Below, piece after piece: positions 24,012 to 33,000 of a stretch of DNA of 64,000 bases. The stretch is from Actinomyces bovis (GTDB lineage: Bacteria; Actinomycetota; Actinomycetes; Actinomycetales; Actinomycetaceae). Position numbers and translations under genes: made by a program. The DNA is taken from assembly GCF_900444995.1 (NCBI RefSeq), contig NZ_UAPQ01000007.1:248001-312000 (forward strand), written 5' to 3'. Every line of letters begins with the position of its first letter. Position 1 is the first letter of the stretch. Under the pieces are notes generated by a model. That model was not told the DNA's origin. It saw only the letters and a list, made by a program, of their open reading frames with translations, and ran no database searches.

Positions 24012-26192
24012 ATGACAGAAAAACCTATTGAAGTGCTCCCTCCCCAAAGCTCCGCAAGCACCACCTCCCACGCGGCAACCCCCACCCCTATCTCCCCCAA
24101 AACCACCCCGGAGGGCCTAAATCTCCCGGTTTTCCTGGTCTCTGCCGCCGTCATCCTGGTGGTGGCAATTGGCGCAATCCTGGCCCCGGAGACCATCCAA
24201 ATGGTCTTTGACCATGCGGTAGCTTGGACCGGCCGCTGGTTCGGCTCCTTCTACATCCTGCTGGTCACGGCGGTGCTGGTATTCGTGGTCATCCTGGCCA
24301 TGTCCCGCTTCGGCCGGATCCGGCTAGGCCCAGACAACTCCACCCCAGACTTCTCCACCTTCTCCTGGGCCGCCATGCTCTTCGCCGCAGGTGTGGGCAC
24401 CGCCATAATGTTCTATGCCGTGGCGGAGCCCGTCTCCCAGTACCTGAGCCCACCAACCGGCACGGGTGAGACCACCCAAGCCGCCCGCCAAGCCGTCGTC
24501 CTGACTCTCTTCCACTACGGCATCTCCGGCTGGGGCCTGTACTCCCTGGTGGGCATGGCCCTGGGGTATATGGCTTACCGGCATCACCAGCCGCTGGCGG
24601 TCCGTTCCACCCTGCGCCCGCTGCTCGGGGACCGGGTGGATGGTCTGCTGGGCGACGCCGTCGATGCGGCGGCACTCATCGGTGGGGTCTTCGGCATCGC
24701 CGCCTCACTGGGGGTGGGTGTGGTGCAGCTAAATGTGGCCCTGGGTATCCTTTTCCATATCCCCCAAGGCACCCCCGCCCAGATCGGCCTGATCCTGTTG
24801 AGCGTCCTGATGGCTACTGTCTCTGCCATTTCTGGCGTGGACCGCGGCGTGCGTGCGCTATCTAATATCAACGTGCTGCTGGCGATTGGTCTGGCCCTGT
24901 GGGTGCTGCTTACCGGCAACACGGCCTTCCTGCTGGATGCGCTGGTGGCCAATATTGGGGACTTCGCTACCCAGTTCCCCATGCTGACCTTGGAGACCTA
25001 CCCTTACAACCAGCCCACCGAGTGGCTGGCCTCCTGGACTCTGTTCTTCTGGGCCTGGTGGATCACCTGGGCGGCTTTCGTGGGCATGTTCCTGGCGCGG
25101 ATTTCGCGGGGCCGGACCATCCGCGAATTCGTGCTGGGCTCCCTAGTACTGCCTTTCAGCTACGTGCTCATGTGGGTGTCCGTGTTCGGCAACTCGGCCC
25201 TGGACCTGATCCGCGCGGGGAAGGCCCCAGGCTTTGCGGAAGCCACCACCAAAGCCCCCGAGCAGGGACTATATGAGTTGCTGGGGCGGCTGCCGGGCGG
25301 GCCGGGCCTGATCGCCATGGCGCTATTTGTGGGCATTTTGTTCTATGTGACCAGTGCCGACTCCGGCGCCCTGGTCATGGCTAATCTCTCCAGTCGTGTT
25401 CGTCTGGAACGCAAGGACGCGGCCGCCTGGCTGCGGGTCTTTTGGGCGGCGCTTACCGGCATGCTGACCATCGCAATGCTGGTGGCTGGGGGAATCCCGA
25501 TCCTGCAGCAAGCCACCATCGTCATGGCCTTGCCCTTCTCTTTGGTTGTAATTGCAGTGATGGCAGGCCTGTGGAAGGCCCTGCGCGCCGAATTGCGGCA
25601 TGAAGATGCGCGTCATATCGCCCACCGCAACCGCCTGCTGGCAGCCTCCGGCTCTGCAGCTGGGGCCTCGCGCTCCTCCTGGCGGGACCGCCTGTCGCAC
25701 ACCTTCGACCTGGTCAGCCCGGCCCGTGCTCAGCGGGCCCTGGAACAGCGCGTGGTCCCAGCCCTGGAGGCGGTGGCGGTGGAGCTACGCAAGGAGAACC
25801 TCACCGCAGAGGTGCTGGTGGAGGGCCCCGAGGCACAGGATCCCGACGACGAACGGCAGTTCTTGGGGCGCGCCTCCTTGGTGGTTACCAGTCCCGAGGT
25901 GGTCGAGTACGCGGCACAGGAGGGCCGTGCGGTCACCGAACACGTGGAGCGAGCCAGTGGGACGCGCGTGTTCCGCTATGTGGTGCGATTGGTTGAGGTC
26001 CCGGCCCCCGCCTACGGTGCCGTCGTCCATGAGGCCGACGACGTATCCGTGCGTCTGGAGGTGCGGCCGCGCGGTGGCGGGCAGGGCTACGACGTCATGG
26101 ATTGGTCTGCGGACCAGGTGGCGCACGATGTGCTGGACCACTATGAACGCTGGCTGGAGTTCCTGGCCAGCACCAATGCGGTCAGCAGCTAA
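24012..26192 (+). CDS. BCCT family glycine betaine/choline/carnitine transporter
   Basis: Secondary transporter for quaternary ammonium compatible solutes. Twelve hydrophobic segments run from about residue 40 to 530. The diagnostic Trp-rich segment FFWAWWITWAAFVGMFLARI is near residue 345. A cytosolic C-terminal extension of about 170 residues (from about 555) is rich in charged residues. In related carriers the C-terminal tail senses osmotic state, so a role in activity control is plausible. The ATG at 24012 has GGAGGAG 5 nt upstream; an in-frame start at 23949 lacks one. 726 aa is long for BCCT proteins because of the tail. Substrate is not determinable from sequence alone. Confidence 0.93.
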   Translation: MTEKPIEVLPPQSSASTTSHAATPTPISPKTTPEGLNLPVFLVSAAVILVVAIGAILAPETIQMVFDHAVAWTGRWFGSFYILLVTAVLVFVVILAMSRFGRIRLGPDNSTPDFSTFSWAAMLFAAGVGTAIMFYAVAEPVSQYLSPPTGTGETTQAARQAVVLTLFHYGISGWGLYSLVGMALGYMAYRHHQPLAVRSTLRPLLGDRVDGLLGDAVDAAALIGGVFGIAASLGVGVVQLNVALGILFHIPQGTPAQIGLILLSVLMATVSAISGVDRGVRALSNINVLLAIGLALWVLLTGNTAFLLDALVANIGDFATQFPMLTLETYPYNQPTEWLASWTLFFWAWWITWAAFVGMFLARISRGRTIREFVLGSLVLPFSYVLMWVSVFGNSALDLIRAGKAPGFAEATTKAPEQGLYELLGRLPGGPGLIAMALFVGILFYVTSADSGALVMANLSSRVRLERKDAAAWLRVFWAALTGMLTIAMLVAGGIPILQQATIVMALPFSLVVIAVMAGLWKALRAELRHEDARHIAHRNRLLAASGSAAGASRSSWRDRLSHTFDLVSPARAQRALEQRVVPALEAVAVELRKENLTAEVLVEGPEAQDPDDERQFLGRASLVVTSPEVVEYAAQEGRAVTEHVERASGTRVFRYVVRLVEVPAPAYGAVVHEADDVSVRLEVRPRGGGQGYDVMDWSADQVAHDVLDHYERWLEFLASTNAVSS

Positions 26193-26308
26193 TACTGAGG
26201 CAACAGCGGCATTTCGAGCCTGTGGGCGGGTGAGACGACCCGCACCCTGAGCTGGCGCCGGGACCTCGGACGGTACCGGGCGCGGCGGCGACGCCGTAGG
26301 CTGGGCGC

Positions 26309-26947
26309 ATGCGTCTGCACGTTGCTTCCCACCCGCTGATCGACCACAAGCTTTCTGTCCTGCGTGACGAGAAGACTCCTTCGGCGGTCTTCCGTCAGCT
26401 CGTTGACGAGCTTGTCACCCTATTGGCTTACGAGGCCACACGGGAGGTGAGCACTGAAGAGGTGGACATTAAGACGCCGGTGGCGGTGGCGCACTGCCGT
26501 CGTCTTGCGGACCCGCGTCCCATCCTGGTGCCGATCCTGCGCGCTGGCTTAGGAATGCTGGAGGGCATGACTCGCCTGCTGCCCACTGCGGAGGTCGGTT
26601 TCCTGGGTATGAAGCGTGATGAGGACACCCTGGAGGTGGAGACCTACGCTAACCGTCTACCCGACGATCTTTCGGGCCGCCAGTGCTTCATCGTGGACCC
26701 CATGCTGGCCACCGGCCACACCCTGGTGGCAGCCATTGAGTACCTGCTGCAGCGCGGTGCCCGCGACGTCACCGCCCTGTGCTTGATTGCGGCACCTGAG
26801 GGTCTAAAGACTTTGGAGCAGGCCATTGGTGAGCGCGCGAATGTCACTATCGTGACGGCGCATGTGGACGAGTGCCTCAATGAGCACGCCTATATCGTTC
26901 CCGGTCTGGGTGACGCCGGAGACCGCCTCTACGGCATCGTCGACTGA
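26309..26947 (+). CDS. upp: uracil phosphoribosyltransferase
   Basis: Salvages uracil to UMP with PRPP. 212 aa is the family length. The PRPP-binding motif [19 protein letters not shown] begins near residue 130, preceded by the characteristic [14 protein letters not shown] near 74. The C-terminal uracil-binding segment [14 protein letters not shown] is near 192. ATG 26309. It is followed by a convergent pullulanase gene after 41 bp. An NCS2 permease suited to uracil is encoded at 13.6 kb. Confidence 0.97.
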   Translation: MRLHVASHPLIDHKLSVLRDEKTPSAVFRQLVDELVTLLAYEATREVSTEEVDIKTPVAVAHCRRLADPRPILVPILRAGLGMLEGMTRLLPTAEVGFLGMKRDEDTLEVETYANRLPDDLSGRQCFIVDPMLATGHTLVAAIEYLLQRGARDVTALCLIAAPEGLKTLEQAIGERANVTIVTAHVDECLNEHAYIVPGLGDAGDRLYGIVD

Positions 26948-26988
26948 CACCTGCACCCAGCCTCCCGCGCTAAACCGGGCGCCCTGTC

Positions 26989-29880
26989 TCAGCGTTCGAA
27001 GAACACTGCCGCCGTGCGGGCGGGCACGTAGAAAGTGCCCGTCTGGGCGTTGAACCAGCTCTCTCGCACGCGCTCATCAGCCCCCTGCGCCTGCACGGGG
27101 CTGAGTTGGAAGCTCCGCCCCACCAGCACGTCCACTCGCCGTTCCACCGGATTGGGGGTGGCATTAATGACCACCAGCACTCCGTCCAGGGCTAGGTCCA
27201 CGTCCCCGTCGCCAGCGCCGTCGTCAATCACCATCACCACCACCCCAGGCGTGGCGCCTGGCCCCGCGCAGGGGAAGGAGACGCGCTCGTGAATCAGGGC
27301 GGCTGAGCCGAGGGTCAGCAGCGGGGTGGAGCGGCGCAGACGCAGCAGGTCCAGCGCGCCCTCCCGGGAGGCAGTGATATCTGCCGGGGCAGGGCGCAGT
27401 CCAGGGGTGGTCAGCAGCTCGGCCTGCACCAGCCAGCGGTCAAAATTGCGCCAAGCGGCAGGCAGTCCGCGCCCCCAACCGTTGTCTGTGCCGGTCCAGT
27501 CGATCGCATTGAACCAGTCCCCCGAGTCGTAGGAGTCGCGGTCCAGGGATTTGGAACGCAGCAGTTCGCAGCCTGCCGCCCACAGCACCGGCGACTGGGA
27601 GAGAGTCACGCAAGCTAAAGCCACGGTGTTCATCCGCACCCGCTCGCTCATGGGCGTGTCCACGGGCAGTTTGTAGGTCAGCAGGTCAAAGAGGGTGGTG
27701 TCGTCGTGGGAGGAAACATAGGCCAAGGAGTCAAGTGGCTCTGCCCCGTAGGCGGCCTGACCGCCGCCGTAGCCCAGTTCGGCTGCTCGCCGCCAGTGGC
27801 CATCAGCGTCAGTCAGGCAGTAGTCAGCTAGGTTCCCGGCCAGGCCGGCGCGCAGCAGGTCAGAGCGCCAGCCCAAATCACGGCGGGCCACCACGGCTGG
27901 ACGCTCGTCATGCCCATTGGGGTCAGTCAGCTCGCCGGTGCCAAAGCCCTGGTGGGTGCGCGGGTCAGCGTCGGAGATGAATCCGCCGTGGATGGCGTCG
28001 CGCAGACGGTCGTTAAAGGTGGCTAGCCGCAAGCCATTAACTTGCCTTTGGGTGGCTTGGGTGAAACGGGCGTTGTCCGCCACCTCCCCCATATTCCAAC
28101 CCTCCCCGTACAGGAAAACCTCATGACCGACAGCGTCCTGCACCTCGGCTAAGGCCTCGCGCAGGCGGCGCATAGTGTCCACGGAGTGGTAGCCCATGAG
28201 GTCGAAGCGCAGCCCGTCCACGCGGTAGTCCCGCACCCAGGCGACGGCGGCGTCGATCATGAGGCGCTCCGCCATGAGATGCTCGGTGGCCACGTTGGCC
28301 CCCGCAGCGGAGGTGCAGACGGCGCCGTCAGTGTCTAGGCGGTGGTAGTAGCCGGGCACGATCCGGTCCAGGACGCTGTGTGGGTCCTGCCCGGAGGCGG
28401 CGGTGTGGTTGTATACCTGGTCCAGCACCACCTGCATGCCCAGCTCGTGGATTGCGCCAATAGCCTCCCGCAGCTCGGCCACCCGCACGCCGCCATCTTG
28501 ATGTCCGGGGGTGGCGTAAGAACCTTCAGGAACCAGCCAGTGCCAGGGGTCGTAGCCCCAGTTGTAGGAGTCGCGGCGACGGATCCGGCCGATCTCCGCC
28601 TGGGGGCGGTGCGTGGCGGGGGAAGTGAAGTCGGGGATATGGGCGGTCAGCTGCTCGGAGCGGTCCTCGGGCACGGTGGTGAAGTCGAAGACGGGCAGCA
28701 GGTGGAGCGTGTCCACGCCCGCTTCCGCTAGGCGCCGCAGGTGGCGGGTGCCGGCAGAGTCCAGATTGAAGGCCCGGTAGGTGCCGCGCAGCTCGGCTGG
28801 GACGGTGGGGTCGGCGGCGGAGAAGTCCCGCACATGCAATTCGTAGATGACGCGGGCGGAGTCATTGGCGACGACGGGCGCGGGCGTGCTGGCCCAGTTG
28901 TCAGGAGCCAGTTGGGAGGCGGCCCCGGCGGCTGGCGCCTCAGTTTCGGCGTCAGCGGCGACGGCGTCAGCGCCACTGCTGCTGAGGTCCACGGCCACAG
29001 AACGGCGCGAGTCGGTGGTCAGGGCACGCGAGTAGGGGTCGGTGACGCAGTTGACGCCAGTGCGGCCAGTTGCGGGAATGTGCAGCTCCAGCTCCCACAG
29101 GTATTGGCAGCCGGCACCCGCTGCCCCGGCATCCACGGTCCAAACGCCGTCCGCGCCCCAGGTGGCAGGGGTGCGGGTGGGCTCGCCCGGGACCAGTGGC
29201 GTAGAGCCGGTGGGGTCGCCGGTCTCCCAGCTCAGGAGGGTGGCGTTGCGGGCGGTTGGGGCCCACAGGTGGAAGGCAGGGAGGCCTTCGTGGAAGGTGA
29301 CGCCTAGAGGGCGGGAGCGTTCGGCGGCGGCGCCGTAGAAGTGGTCGAGCAGGGCCCAGATCTGCACGCCGGTGAGCAGGCTCTGGGCGCCGCCGGGCAG
29401 GGGCTGGTGACTGCGTAGGACGACGGCGACTTGCCCGGTCAGGATGCTGCGCACGTCTTCGGTGTCAAAGCGGGGCGTGCCGTCGGCGTCGGTGAGGCTG
29501 AGGGCTAGGTAGTCCTGCAGGTGGGGGTGGCGGGCGAGCTGCGCGGCGGGGAGGTCGCCGATGATGCGCAGGGGGATCTCCGCCTCCTGGTAGGACAGCT
29601 CGGAAACGCCAGCACTCAGGCGCAGGCCGCCGTCGGGAGAGGTCAACAGGGAGAGGGTGAGGTCCGCAGCGGCGGCGATCTGCTCGGCGGGGGCCTTGCT
29701 GAGCCGGGCGGGTAGGTGCTTGCGAGGCCAGGCGATGAGGTCGGGCTCTAGCCAGATGGCCCGCGCATGCCGCAGGGGTCGGGGCAGGGGTGCGGGGCCG
29801 CGCGCGCTGCCGTTACGCCGGGTGGGGCGCGGGGGTTCGGCGCGGTTTGGGGAAATTGATCGGGTCAGGGCTCCGGGCAT
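26989..29880 (-). CDS. type I pullulanase, cytosolic form (GH13_14)
   Basis: Debranches alpha-1,6 linkages of glycogen or imported maltodextrins. There is no signal peptide, so it acts in the cytosol. An N-terminal beta domain and a CBM48-like unit (FHLWAPTARNATLLSWE) precede the catalytic barrel. The barrel has the type I signature YNWGYDPWHW, conserved region I VVLDQVYNHT, II DGLRFDLMGYHS (nucleophile Asp), III YGEGWNMGE (acid/base Glu) and IV YVSSHDDTTLF. I start at ATG 29880. The longer frame to 30045 would place a 20-bp perfect hairpin (30013-30061) inside the coding start and adds no conserved sequence. This gives about 963 aa. It lies downstream of the secreted amylase-pullulanase and on its strand. 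Confidence 0.92.
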   Translation of the reverse strand: MPGALTRSISPNRAEPPRPTRRNGSARGPAPLPRPLRHARAIWLEPDLIAWPRKHLPARLSKAPAEQIAAAADLTLSLLTSPDGGLRLSAGVSELSYQEAEIPLRIIGDLPAAQLARHPHLQDYLALSLTDADGTPRFDTEDVRSILTGQVAVVLRSHQPLPGGAQSLLTGVQIWALLDHFYGAAAERSRPLGVTFHEGLPAFHLWAPTARNATLLSWETGDPTGSTPLVPGEPTRTPATWGADGVWTVDAGAAGAGCQYLWELELHIPATGRTGVNCVTDPYSRALTTDSRRSVAVDLSSSGADAVAADAETEAPAAGAASQLAPDNWASTPAPVVANDSARVIYELHVRDFSAADPTVPAELRGTYRAFNLDSAGTRHLRRLAEAGVDTLHLLPVFDFTTVPEDRSEQLTAHIPDFTSPATHRPQAEIGRIRRRDSYNWGYDPWHWLVPEGSYATPGHQDGGVRVAELREAIGAIHELGMQVVLDQVYNHTAASGQDPHSVLDRIVPGYYHRLDTDGAVCTSAAGANVATEHLMAERLMIDAAVAWVRDYRVDGLRFDLMGYHSVDTMRRLREALAEVQDAVGHEVFLYGEGWNMGEVADNARFTQATQRQVNGLRLATFNDRLRDAIHGGFISDADPRTHQGFGTGELTDPNGHDERPAVVARRDLGWRSDLLRAGLAGNLADYCLTDADGHWRRAAELGYGGGQAAYGAEPLDSLAYVSSHDDTTLFDLLTYKLPVDTPMSERVRMNTVALACVTLSQSPVLWAAGCELLRSKSLDRDSYDSGDWFNAIDWTGTDNGWGRGLPAAWRNFDRWLVQAELLTTPGLRPAPADITASREGALDLLRLRRSTPLLTLGSAALIHERVSFPCAGPGATPGVVVMVIDDGAGDGDVDLALDGVLVVINATPNPVERRVDVLVGRSFQLSPVQAQGADERVRESWFNAQTGTFYVPARTAAVFFER

Positions 29881-30012
29881 GGGCCGCCTCTCTGCTTTAC
29901 GCCCCAACTCTGGCATGTTGAAGTGACGGAAGCCATAGATGAAAGGTCCTAGGCGGCAGCCAATCCTGCTGTTGTCCCGCCGCTGCCCCTCCTCCACACC
30001 CGTCCGATAGCG

Positions 30013-30061
30013 CATTTCGGCTCTACTGGTGCCGGAAAAGCGCACCAGTAGAGCCGAAATG
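30013..30061. terminator. 20-bp perfect hairpin between the two pullulanase genes
   Basis: CATTTCGGCTCTACTGGTGC (30013-30032) and its exact complement (30042-30061) enclose a 9-nt loop. It lies 31 bp past the stop of the secreted enzyme. Most likely a terminator; there is no long T-tract. Confidence 0.75.
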
Positions 30062-30092
30062 TCTTGCTCGTGGCAGGTTAGGCCCTAAGGCC

Positions 30093-33000
30093 TCACTCCG
30101 CCAGCACTATTTGGTCTGGACGACCGTCCTTGACCGCCAGCTTCGCCGTCGCGGTGATACCAGGCACCTTGACCGGCTCAGTGGCTGCGGAGGTTAACCG
30201 CAACTGCTTGAGCACCGTGGTGCTCCGGCGCAGTGCAAGCGTGTCCTTGCCATTGCCGTCCCAGTCACCCACCAGCACCTCGTCAGTGGCGCGGCCAATG
30301 GAGATTGAGGCGTAGACCGGCGCATCCACGCGGTTCTCCGTGTAGAACACCACGCGGGTGCCCACGCGCACGGCCCAGTTGACGTCGCCGTCGCCATCCC
30401 AGTCACCCACCAGCAGCGTACCGGTCTTGCCGGTCTCGACGGCGGAGACGTAGGCGGGCTTAGCGCCGTCAGGCTGGATCTGCTCCGGCGCCTGCTTCTC
30501 CACGAAGACAGCGGCGGTGCGGGCAGGCACCGTGAAGGCACCGCTGGCAGCCTCGAAGCCGGAGCCCTTGACCACCTCGTCCGCGCCCCCGGCCTGCACG
30601 GCGTGCAAGGCGAAGGCCCCACCCTCAGTGCCCGCCACCTTCTGGGTGACCTGCTGGTCGTTGAGGTTCAGGACCACGACGACGCGCTTGGTGGCCTTGT
30701 CCACGTCCGCGCCCTTGGTGTCATCCACCAGCATCGTGATGACGCCGGGGCTGGCCTGGGACTGGCCGGGGTTCACAAAGCTGACCTTCTCCTTGACCAG
30801 TTCCGCCGTCCCGAGGGTCAGCAGCGGCGTGGAGGAGCGGACCTTGAGCAGGTCTAGCGCCTGAGCGTGAGCCTGCTTGATCTGCTCGCTGTTGGGCTTG
30901 AGCGCGGGGTTGGCCAGCAGGGTCCGCTGGGCGTCCCAGTGGTCCTTCTGGTTCTTGCCCGCCACTGGCAGGCCCTTGCCAAAGCCGTTGTCCTGCAGGG
31001 ACCAGTCAATGGAGTTGAACCAGTCCCCAGAGTTGTAGGAGTCCACGTCCAGCGACTTGGAGCGCAGGATGTCCGTGCCCGCGTGCCAGAAGGACGGGGA
31101 CTGGCCTAGGGCTGTGGTCGCTAGAGACAGGGTGTTGAGGCGGATGCGCTGGTCCATCGGGGTGTCCACCGGCAGGTGGCGCACCGCCATGTCGAACAGC
31201 GTCTCCTTGTCGTGGGCGTCCACATAGTTGACGCTCTCCTGGGGCTGACTGGCGTAGCCGGCCTTGCCGGAGCCATAGCTGACATCGCCACCAGTCCAGT
31301 GGTGGGCGCCGTCAGTGAACTGGTAGTCCTTGAGGTTGCCGGTCAGGCCCACCTCAATGAGTTCCTTGGAGTTGACGTCCTGCGGCTTGCCAGCAAGCAG
31401 GCCCTTGTGGACGCCGTCGCGCAGGCGGTCGTTGAAGGAACCGATGCCGGTGCCGTCCAGCTGCCCCTGGGTGGCCTGGGTGAACAGGGCGTTGTCCTTC
31501 ACTTCGCCGAAGTTCCAGCCCTCCCCGTATAGGTAGATGGCTTTGCCGTCCACGCCGTCCTGCTCCGGGGTGAGCCCGTCCAAAGCCGTGCGCAGGCGCT
31601 TCATGGTGTCCGCCGAGTGGTGACCCATGAGGTCAAAGCGGAAACCGTCGATCTTGTACTGCTTGGCCCACCAGAGCACGGAGTCGATCATGAGCTGTTC
31701 GGTCATGGCGTTCTCGGTGGCGGTGTTGGAGCAGCAGGTGGAGGTCTCCACGCCGCCGTTGGCGTTCAGCCGCTGGTAGTAGCTGGGCACCACCCGGTCC
31801 AGGACGCTCTTGTCGTCCTGCCCGGCGGCGAAGGTGTGGTTGTAGACCTGGTCCAGGACCACCTGGTAGCCGGTGGCGTGCAGCGCCCCGACCATCTCAC
31901 GCATCTCGTAGCTGCGCTTGCCGCCCTCTTGGTTGGCTGCGGTGGCGTAGGAGCCCTCGGGGGCCATCCAGTGGTAGGGGTCGTAGCCCCAGTTGAAGCC
32001 GTCCTTGGTGTCGACGGCGGTGACGGCGGCCTGCTGCGCCTCGTCGGCGGGACCGGCCTGGGGCACCTGGGGATTCTGCTGGTCGGCACGGTTCTCCGGG
32101 ATGGAGGCGATGTCGTTGACCGGCAGCAGGTGGATGGTGTTCATACCCGCCTCAGCGAGCTGGCGCAGGTGCTTCATTCCAGCGGAGTCCGCGTGGGTGA
32201 AGGCCTTGTAGGTGCCGCGCTCCGCCTCGGGGACGGTCTGGTCCGCGATGGAGAAGTCACGCACGTGCAGCTCGTAGATGCTGCGGGCAGAGTCGTTGCG
32301 GATGGCGGGGCCACGCGCGCTCTTCCACTGCTGGGGAGCGAGTTCGGCGCTGCTCAGGTCCACGGCCACAGAGCGCTTGGAGTCCAGGGTGAGGGCCACC
32401 GAGTAGGGGTCGGTGACGTCGTTGCTCTCGATTTTGCCGGTGGTGGGGGCGTAGACCTTGACGCGCCACTGGTACTGCGAACCAGCAGCAATGGCGCCAT
32501 CGGTGTTGGCGACGGTCCAGCGGCCATCCGCCTGGCGGGCTGCCGTCTGGACGGTGGGCTCACCGGCGCCGTCGGGTCCCCAGCTCAACAGGGAGACTGC
32601 CTGGGCGGTGGGGGCCCACAGGGCGAAGGCGGGCGAGCCGCCAGTGAAACTGACGCCCTTGGGGGCCTTGGCGGCCTCCTTGGCGTAGAGGGCGTCTAGG
32701 ACGGGGGCTACCTGCACGCCGGTGGCGGCAGTGACCTTGCTGTCCTTGACCTGGGCGACGGTGAGCTGGCTGGCTAGAGCCTTCTCCACGGCAGCCCGCT
32801 CCAGGGCGCTGCCGGTGCTCAGGGCGATGTAGCCCCGGAGGTTCGGGCGGGCGTTGGTGGTCTCTGCGGGCAGGTCCCCGGTGACGGTTAGGTCAATGCG
32901 GGTGAACTGGCCGGCGGCTTGTCCAGCGGCCAGGGTGGTGCTGGCGTCAGCGGAGCTGAGCAGCTGGTAGCTCAGGCCAGCGTTGCCTGCGGCCACGGCT

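Noticed and set aside
29881-30045. N-terminal extension of the cytosolic pullulanase
   Set aside because: It would include most of a perfect 20-bp hairpin and lacks a ribosome site and conserved residues; ATG 29880 is preferred.
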